Assembly: GCF_002251945.1 (NCBI RefSeq)
Contig: NZ_NDHW01000027.1
Location: 1 to 64,000 of the forward strand
DNA length: 64,000 nucleotides
From: Pseudanabaena sp. SR411
GTDB lineage: Bacteria > Cyanobacteriota > Cyanobacteriia > Pseudanabaenales > Pseudanabaenaceae
Direction: 5' to 3'
The notes beneath the pieces were generated by a model. That model saw only the letters and a program-made list of their open reading frames with translations, did no database searches and was not told where the DNA came from. Of this stretch, positions 60,328 to 64,000 are shown one piece after another (the stretch's first letter is position 1; each line of letters starts with the position of its first letter). The position numbers and the translations under genes were made by a program.

Positions 60328-61356
60328 TTAATAACGAATTCTCGGATCAATCCAAGCATTGATAATGTCTACGAGAATACTCGCGATCGTGACGATGATT
60401 GCAAAAAATACGACGATTCCCTGCACCACTGGATAATCACGTCCTGAGATCGCCTCAAACAGTCGATTGGCAAGCCCCGGCCAAGAGAAAGTAACTTCAG
60501 TTAACACCGCACCACCCAACATCGAAGCCAGCGTCAAACCTAAAATCGTAATTACGGGGATCATTGCATTTTTGAGCGCATGGTTAAACAAAATTGCTCT
60601 GGGATTAATCCCTCTGGCTCTGGCTGCTTCCACATAGTCTGACTGCAAAGTTTGCCGCAAATTTACCCGCACAATCCGCTCAAAAATGCCGCTAATCACA
60701 ATCCCTAAACTTGTCGCAGGCAAAATCAAATATTGAATACTTGTCCAGAGACTTTGCCAATCTCCCTTAATCAACGCATCAATCGTATATAGTCCGAACA
60801 CCTGTACAGGCGGCTCCGCACTAGCAGGAAAGCGCGTCCCAATTGGCAACCATCCCAACTGCACCGAAAACACTAATTGCAAGATCATTCCCACCCAAAA
60901 CAGTGGCAATGAGTAGGTAATAATCCCAAATAATCGACCACCCACGTCCCATTTTGTGTTTGGACGCAAAGCGGCGATAATGCCCACGGTTAATCCAACT
61001 ACTAAAGCTACAATTAGCGCATACAGAGCTAATTCGGCAGTAGCTGGGAAAAAGTTTTTAATAATTTGTCCAACGGTTTGTTCACGGGTACTAATCGATT
61101 TGCCCAGATTAAAACGGGACAAATCTTGCATATATTCCCAATATTGTGAAAATAGGGAACCTGTCAGTCCCACCTGTTCACGCAGAGCCACCTTTACTTC
61201 TTCAGGGGCGCGGGGTCCTAAAATCGCATCAATGGGATCTCCGGGGGTCGCTCTCATCAATAGAAATACGACTGTGGCGATCGCCCACAACATGATCGGT
61301 GCAAGTAGCAACCGCGCCGTAATGTAATAAAACAGGGCTTTGAGGCGACTAGACAT
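60328..61356 (-). CDS. ABC transporter permease, DppB/OppB type
   Basis: A 342-residue inner-membrane permease of the dipeptide/oligopeptide/nickel type. It has an N-terminal TM segment (LLLAPIMLWAIATVVFLLMR), then RATPGDPIDAILGPRAPEEV and FNLGKSISTREQTVGQIIKN, and at least five more TM helices. The EAA loop that docks on the ATPase is clear at YVEAARARGINPRAILFNHA, and the C-terminus WIDPRIRY is typical of DppB proteins. No second permease, ATPase or substrate-binding gene is adjacent, which is usual for cyanobacteria with scattered transporter genes. Substrate is likely a peptide or similar small molecule, not determinable here. Confidence 0.92.
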   Translation of the reverse strand: MSSRLKALFYYITARLLLAPIMLWAIATVVFLLMRATPGDPIDAILGPRAPEEVKVALREQVGLTGSLFSQYWEYMQDLSRFNLGKSISTREQTVGQIIKNFFPATAELALYALIVALVVGLTVGIIAALRPNTKWDVGGRLFGIITYSLPLFWVGMILQLVFSVQLGWLPIGTRFPASAEPPVQVFGLYTIDALIKGDWQSLWTSIQYLILPATSLGIVISGIFERIVRVNLRQTLQSDYVEAARARGINPRAILFNHALKNAMIPVITILGLTLASMLGGAVLTEVTFSWPGLANRLFEAISGRDYPVVQGIVVFFAIIVTIASILVDIINAWIDPRIRY

Positions 61357-61413
61357 AGGCTGAAGCTTTACTGGACAAGTTTTTTAACTATAGCGCTTTG
61401 CGTTCTAAGCTTC

Positions 61414-61454
61414 AAAGAAATAAAAGCATTGCCAAGCAATGCTTTTATTTCTTT
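61414..61454 (-). terminator. 19-bp hairpin at the end of the phosphofructokinase gene
   Basis: AAAGAAATAAAAGCATTGC (61414-61432) pairs perfectly with 61436-61454 around CAA. It overlaps the pfkA stop codon on the minus strand and lies 57 bp before the permease start, so it is a likely terminator of pfkA. Confidence 0.6.
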
Positions 61455-62547
61455 AAGGTAACTGCTCGATTTCTCCCACGTAAGTCCCTAAACCGATCGC
61501 CGTGCGAATCAATGTGCCATGAATATCAACGGCACTATACTGGGCGATCGCATCGACAATTGGCACATCGATCACTTCCCGATTTGACCATGCCACCATG
61601 CGATCATATTTGTCCTGCGCGACTAGATCCACTGCCGCCACGCCAAATGCTGCCCCAAGAATGCGATCGAGGGGTGATGGCGTACTACCTCTCTGCACAT
61701 GCCCCAAAACGCTGATCCGACTCTCCATACCTGTGCGGGTACTGATCTGATCGCCTAGATATTGACCAATGCCACCATAGAGGGTTTGACCAAGGCTATT
61801 CGTATAGGTCACAGACTCGCCTGTGGGAGTTTTTACCGCTTCAGCAACCACCATCGTACTGAAATTAAACCCACGTAAAGCGCGATTCATCAAGCGATCG
61901 CAGATTTCATCAAGGTTATAGGGAATTTCTGGGATCAAGACGATATGCGCTCCTCCTGCAATCCCTGCGCTGACAGCAATATGTCCCGCATCCCGTCCCA
62001 TTACTTCTAAAATCATCACGCGACTGTGACTGATTGCAGTATAAGTTAAGTGATCGAGTGCTTCCACGGCGACACTTACTGCTGTATTAAAGCCAATCGA
62101 GTTTTCGGTCGCGCCCAAATCGTTGTCAATGGTTTTCGGCACAGCTACAAGATTCATCTTTCCCTGCTGAGCAAGACGACGCAGGATTGCTAAGCTCCCA
62201 TCGCCGCCAATGCCGATCAGCCCATCTAAACCAAGCTTGTGATATCCCTCAATCACCTCCTCAGAGCGATCGAGAATTGAGCCATCGGGCATCGGGTAGG
62301 CAAAGGGATTTCCTTTATTCACAGTTCCTAAAATTGTGCCACCATAGCGAAGAATTCCTGAAACTTTTTTCATGTCCAGTAGCTCTGCTTCCACTGGACG
62401 ATTCATCAATCCTTGAGTTGCGCCTTTAATGCCATAAATCTCTATGTCATAATCACGGGCGCGGCGCACGACAGCCCGAATTACGGCATTCAGTCCGCCA
62501 CAATCACCACCACTTGTCAAAATACCAATACGCTTAGGCTTTGTCAT
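61453..62547 (-). CDS. pfkA: 6-phosphofructokinase
   Basis: A 364-residue glycolytic enzyme that phosphorylates fructose 6-phosphate. The ATP/phosphate loop is GILTSGGDCGGLNAVIRAVV, the second donor-site motif is IGGDGSLAILRRLA and the catalytic TID sequence is VPKTIDNDLGATENSIGF. Other substrate motifs are MILEVMGRDAGHIAVSAG, IPEIPY and GHVQRGSTPSPLDRILGAAF. The donor-site pair is Gly in GGDGS and Lys in PKTIDND; classical ATP enzymes have Gly in both places and PPi enzymes have Asp and Lys. This mixed type is known in cyanobacterial and other group III enzymes and is generally ATP-dependent. It forms its own transcription unit. Confidence 0.94.
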   Translation of the reverse strand: MTKPKRIGILTSGGDCGGLNAVIRAVVRRARDYDIEIYGIKGATQGLMNRPVEAELLDMKKVSGILRYGGTILGTVNKGNPFAYPMPDGSILDRSEEVIEGYHKLGLDGLIGIGGDGSLAILRRLAQQGKMNLVAVPKTIDNDLGATENSIGFNTAVSVAVEALDHLTYTAISHSRVMILEVMGRDAGHIAVSAGIAGGAHIVLIPEIPYNLDEICDRLMNRALRGFNFSTMVVAEAVKTPTGESVTYTNSLGQTLYGGIGQYLGDQISTRTGMESRISVLGHVQRGSTPSPLDRILGAAFGVAAVDLVAQDKYDRMVAWSNREVIDVPIVDAIAQYSAVDIHGTLIRTAIGLGTYVGEIEQLP

Positions 62548-62643
62548 AAAATCTTGTAATAGTTTCTCAATATTGAGCGAGAGTTGAGGCTTGGCGATGC
62601 TTTACATCGATTAACCTCAACCCCAACCCTGCTATTCTGCTTT

Positions 62644-62749
62644 GATACCAAAACACAAAATAGCGTAGCCATTTTGTGTTTTTAAAACCCTTACTGGGTT
62701 TGGTTTTTAATTTACAAAAGTGTGACGACACTTTTGTAACATTGGTATG
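62644..62749 (+). repeat. Dispersed two-hairpin repeat, copy 2
   Basis: TGATACCAAAACACAAAATA, GCGTAGCCATTTTGTGTTT, AAAACCCTTACTGGGTT and ACAAAAGTGTGACGACACTT lie in the same order as on the minus strand at 41474-41572. Both hairpins and the linker are preserved, with about ten substitutions over 100 bp. Confidence 0.85.
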
Positions 62750-62854
62750 ACTTATTATCACGACAAGATCTGTGTCGAGATTTTAAATATTTGTGAACTA
62801 CGTTTAGCTTTGAGGACAATTACCCACGAATTATGGCGATCGCCATAGCCATTA

Positions 62855-62895
62855 AAACCCAAAAGGGAATAGCGCCGCTATTCCCTTTTGGGTTT
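62855..62895. repeat. 20-bp near-perfect hairpin
   Basis: AAACCCAAAAGGGAATAGCG (62855-62874) and the complementary arm (62876-62895) nearly touch, so the tip is AGC-GCC-GCT. It lies 125 bp upstream of the 63021 gene and shares AAACCCAAA ends with the hairpins at 37811 and 47383. Confidence 0.65.
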
Positions 62896-63020
62896 GAGTT
62901 TGACGGTAAGAAGTGCTGCGACTAGTATTGAACGTAATAACTACTGATAGGCTCAACAAATCGATGGGAACCAGAGAAATATCAAATTCATTGCGAAAAG
63001 CCTTGCTGCAAGGAGAAAAT

Positions 63021-63362
63021 ATGTCTCTTTTGCTTTATCAAGAAAAGCTAGTAGAGCATATCGATGAATGGTATGAAGGACTAAAGGATGATCGGGAAAA
63101 CTTTGTTCTTGTGATCACAGAAAGAGCTGGAGACGTTGCTATGATTATGATTGACAAAGATAAAAACGTCTATGTCAATGAAGAGGCTAGGGATCAACTA
63201 TCAAAAGTATGGGCTAAAAACTACACGAAGAATACAAAGTTCTTGCTGCCAGGAATAGCTGATCACATCAATGAGTATGTTTTTTCTATAACTGGAATTA
63301 CCGTTAAGAAAACGCCTAAGCGGTCAAAGGCGATCGGCATGGGCAAAAAGTTTAGTAACTAA
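63021..63362 (+). CDS. Hypothetical 113-residue protein
   Basis: A small soluble protein of unknown family. I choose ATG 63021 (MSLLLYQEKLVEHIDEWYEG) because AAGGAG lies seven bases upstream; the frame is open back to 62913 and that extension has no good ribosome site. Middle residues DDRENFVLVITERAGDVAMI and MIDKDKNVYVNEEARDQLSK look like an alpha/beta fold, followed by KNTKFLLPGIADHINEYVFS and a basic tail (TVKKTPKRSKAIGMGKKFSN). No catalytic motif is visible. It lies upstream of two more co-directional genes (70-residue protein, aspartyl hydroxylase), so they may share an operon. Confidence 0.65.
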   Translation: MSLLLYQEKLVEHIDEWYEGLKDDRENFVLVITERAGDVAMIMIDKDKNVYVNEEARDQLSKVWAKNYTKNTKFLLPGIADHINEYVFSITGITVKKTPKRSKAIGMGKKFSN

Positions 63363-63433
63363 GATTGATATTTGTAGTGTTTTCGGTAGTAAACTTACGC
63401 ATAGAAAGCATACAGCCAAGCATATAAACTCAT

Positions 63434-63646
63434 ATGTATCCTACAGATCCTGATTCTAATTCTGAATCTAACAACCAGAAACCTTCTCTTTTAGTAGAGA
63501 TTGGTCGTGGTTGGGAATGGGTAGTTTTCTCGGTTAAAGTTTTGAGCCGTGTGGGTGGCCCAGTCGAAATCGCTAAAACTATTTTAAATTCTCTTAAAAT
63601 CCTCGCCTCTCGAACATTGAAGCAATGGGGATTTGGAGGTAAGTAA
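63434..63646 (+). CDS. Hypothetical 70-residue protein
   Basis: A short protein with a polar Asn/Ser-rich start (MYPTDPDSNSESNNQKPSLL) and an amphipathic or weakly hydrophobic centre (EWVVFSVKVLSRVGGPVEIA), ending LKQWGFGGK. No family recognised. It is four bases upstream of the hydroxylase ATG, so it is probably translated with it. Coding is supported by this tight spacing and by codon use like its neighbours. A peripheral membrane association is conceivable but unsupported. Confidence 0.5.
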   Translation: MYPTDPDSNSESNNQKPSLLVEIGRGWEWVVFSVKVLSRVGGPVEIAKTILNSLKILASRTLKQWGFGGK

Positions 63647-63650
63647 ATCC

Positions 63651-64000
63651 ATGTTTAAAAATCCTACAGATTATGAATTTACTCAAACCTTAGAGACAAA
63701 TTGGCAGCTCATCAGGCAAGAACTAGAGCAGATTAACCGCACAGATTTTCTTGATTGGCCAGAAAAGCATCTCTATGGCAAAGGGTGGCAAACTTTTGGT
63801 TTGTATGCTTTTGGAATGAAACTTGGTAAGAACTGCCAGATTTGTCCAGAAACAACGAAGCTAGTTGAGAAGATTCCTAACATGGTAACTGCGGGGTTTT
63901 CCTCGCTTCTCCCAGATACCCATATTGCTGCTCATACTGGCTATCCTGACGGGGTTTTGCGCTGTCACTTGGGTTTAGTGGGTTGTGATGGATGTAGCTT
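63651..64000 (+). CDS. Aspartyl/asparaginyl beta-hydroxylase domain protein (partial, runs off the window)
   Basis: From ATG 63651 (MFKNPTDYEFTQTLETNWQL) the frame stays open to the window end, giving the first 116 residues. GWQTFGLYAFGMKLGKNCQI, then SLLPDTHIAAHTGYPDGVLR and CHLGLVGCDGCS, match the aspartyl/asparaginyl beta-hydroxylase fold: a 2-oxoglutarate and Fe(II) enzyme with its HTG...R-x-H-L-G core. Reaction is hydroxylation of an Asp or Asn side chain or of a small molecule. AAGTAAATCC precedes the start; GGAGG at 63635 is the likely ribosome site. The C-terminal iron ligand lies beyond the window. Confidence 0.85.
   Translation, partial: MFKNPTDYEFTQTLETNWQLIRQELEQINRTDFLDWPEKHLYGKGWQTFGLYAFGMKLGKNCQICPETTKLVEKIPNMVTAGFSSLLPDTHIAAHTGYPDGVLRCHLGLVGCDGCS

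Larger units (their letters stand above)
62548..63020. other. 473-bp intergenic region of repeats
   Basis: This contains the pfkA promoter region (minus strand), the dispersed two-hairpin repeat at 62644-62749, the hairpin at 62855-62895 and the leader of the 63021 gene. An open frame reaching back to ATG 62913 runs into the 63021 gene but is less likely to be its start. No RNA gene was seen. Confidence 0.6.

Noticed and set aside
62567..62761. 64-codon minus-strand frame upstream of pfkA
   Set aside because: It is made largely of the dispersed two-hairpin repeat and has no ribosome site.
1..64000. tRNA or rRNA genes
   Set aside because: I looked at gaps longer than about 100 bp for tRNA-like arms and conserved rRNA sequence and found none; a covariance scan would be needed to be certain.

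Overview
The window looks like cyanobacterial chromosome. The HIP1 octamer GCGATCGC is very frequent, and cyanobacteria-typical families are present (a DUF6679-like protein, DUF3352, a Nif11-like protein, PAS-rich hybrid kinases). AT-leaning composition, many small palindromic repeats and many two-component proteins would suit a Pseudanabaena-like filamentous cyanobacterium, but the genus is an inference. No rRNA, tRNA or CRISPR array was seen.

Layout. Positions 1-1150 are an insertion-sequence graveyard: a broken IS256-type transposase and a broken IS1-type transposase that itself holds a 165-bp insert between 11-bp direct repeats. Positions 1204-8100 carry, among others, a YbjN-like protein, a 1160-residue secreted-toxin candidate (DUF4157/eCIS N-terminal domain plus a C-terminal ADP-ribosyltransferase with R, STS and ExE motifs), a pentapeptide-repeat protein, a TPR protein and a small Nif11-like protein. 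Positions 8228-31461 are one long co-directional block encoding part of a contractile injection system (CIS): a membrane-bound pseudokinase fused to a phosphate-binding-protein-like domain, a 58-residue helper, a tube protein, a giant 2489-residue Ser/Asp/Gln-rich repeat protein, an Afp7-like baseplate protein, a VgrG-like spike, a PAAR tip, gp25, J- and I-type baseplate proteins, a DUF4159-like protein, a dCache-HAMP membrane protein and a membrane-anchored WD40 protein. Sheath, terminal cap, AAA+ ATPase and a conventional tape measure are not in the window, so the machine is either split over several loci or unusual.

Positions 31500-32530 are a second graveyard (IS1634-type transposase N-terminus, orphan CHAT protease fragment). 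Positions 32539-47270 hold a response-regulator/kinase/cyclase fusion, core genes (murE, purN, dusA, an RqcH-type NFACT protein, kptA), a DUF6679-like protein, two paralogous von Willebrand A proteins (one fused to an OmpA-like domain), a GNAT acetyltransferase and a tautomerase. Positions 47477-58547 are three tandem sensory proteins of common descent: two dCache-PAS-kinase-REC hybrids and one PAS-GGDEF diguanylate cyclase that has lost the Cache domain. The right end has a DUF3352 protein, an oligopeptide-type ABC permease, 6-phosphofructokinase, two unknown small proteins and the start of an aspartyl/asparaginyl beta-hydroxylase.

How it may fit together. The CIS block encodes spike, tip, baseplate and tube parts together with two transmembrane sensors and a WD40 scaffold. 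I infer a membrane-anchored, signal-gated injection system, comparable in concept with thylakoid-anchored cyanobacterial CIS, whose cargo may be the nearby DUF4157-ADP-ribosyltransferase. The giant protein and the toxin share the short [IV]QR motif, and the giant protein and the 58-residue helper share a C-terminal helical motif ending in GRL; these may be assembly or loading signals. Intergenic regions are full of perfect hairpins, many capped by the exceptionally stable GCGAAGC/GAA loop, and of several dispersed palindromic elements, one of which sits in frame inside the RqcH gene.
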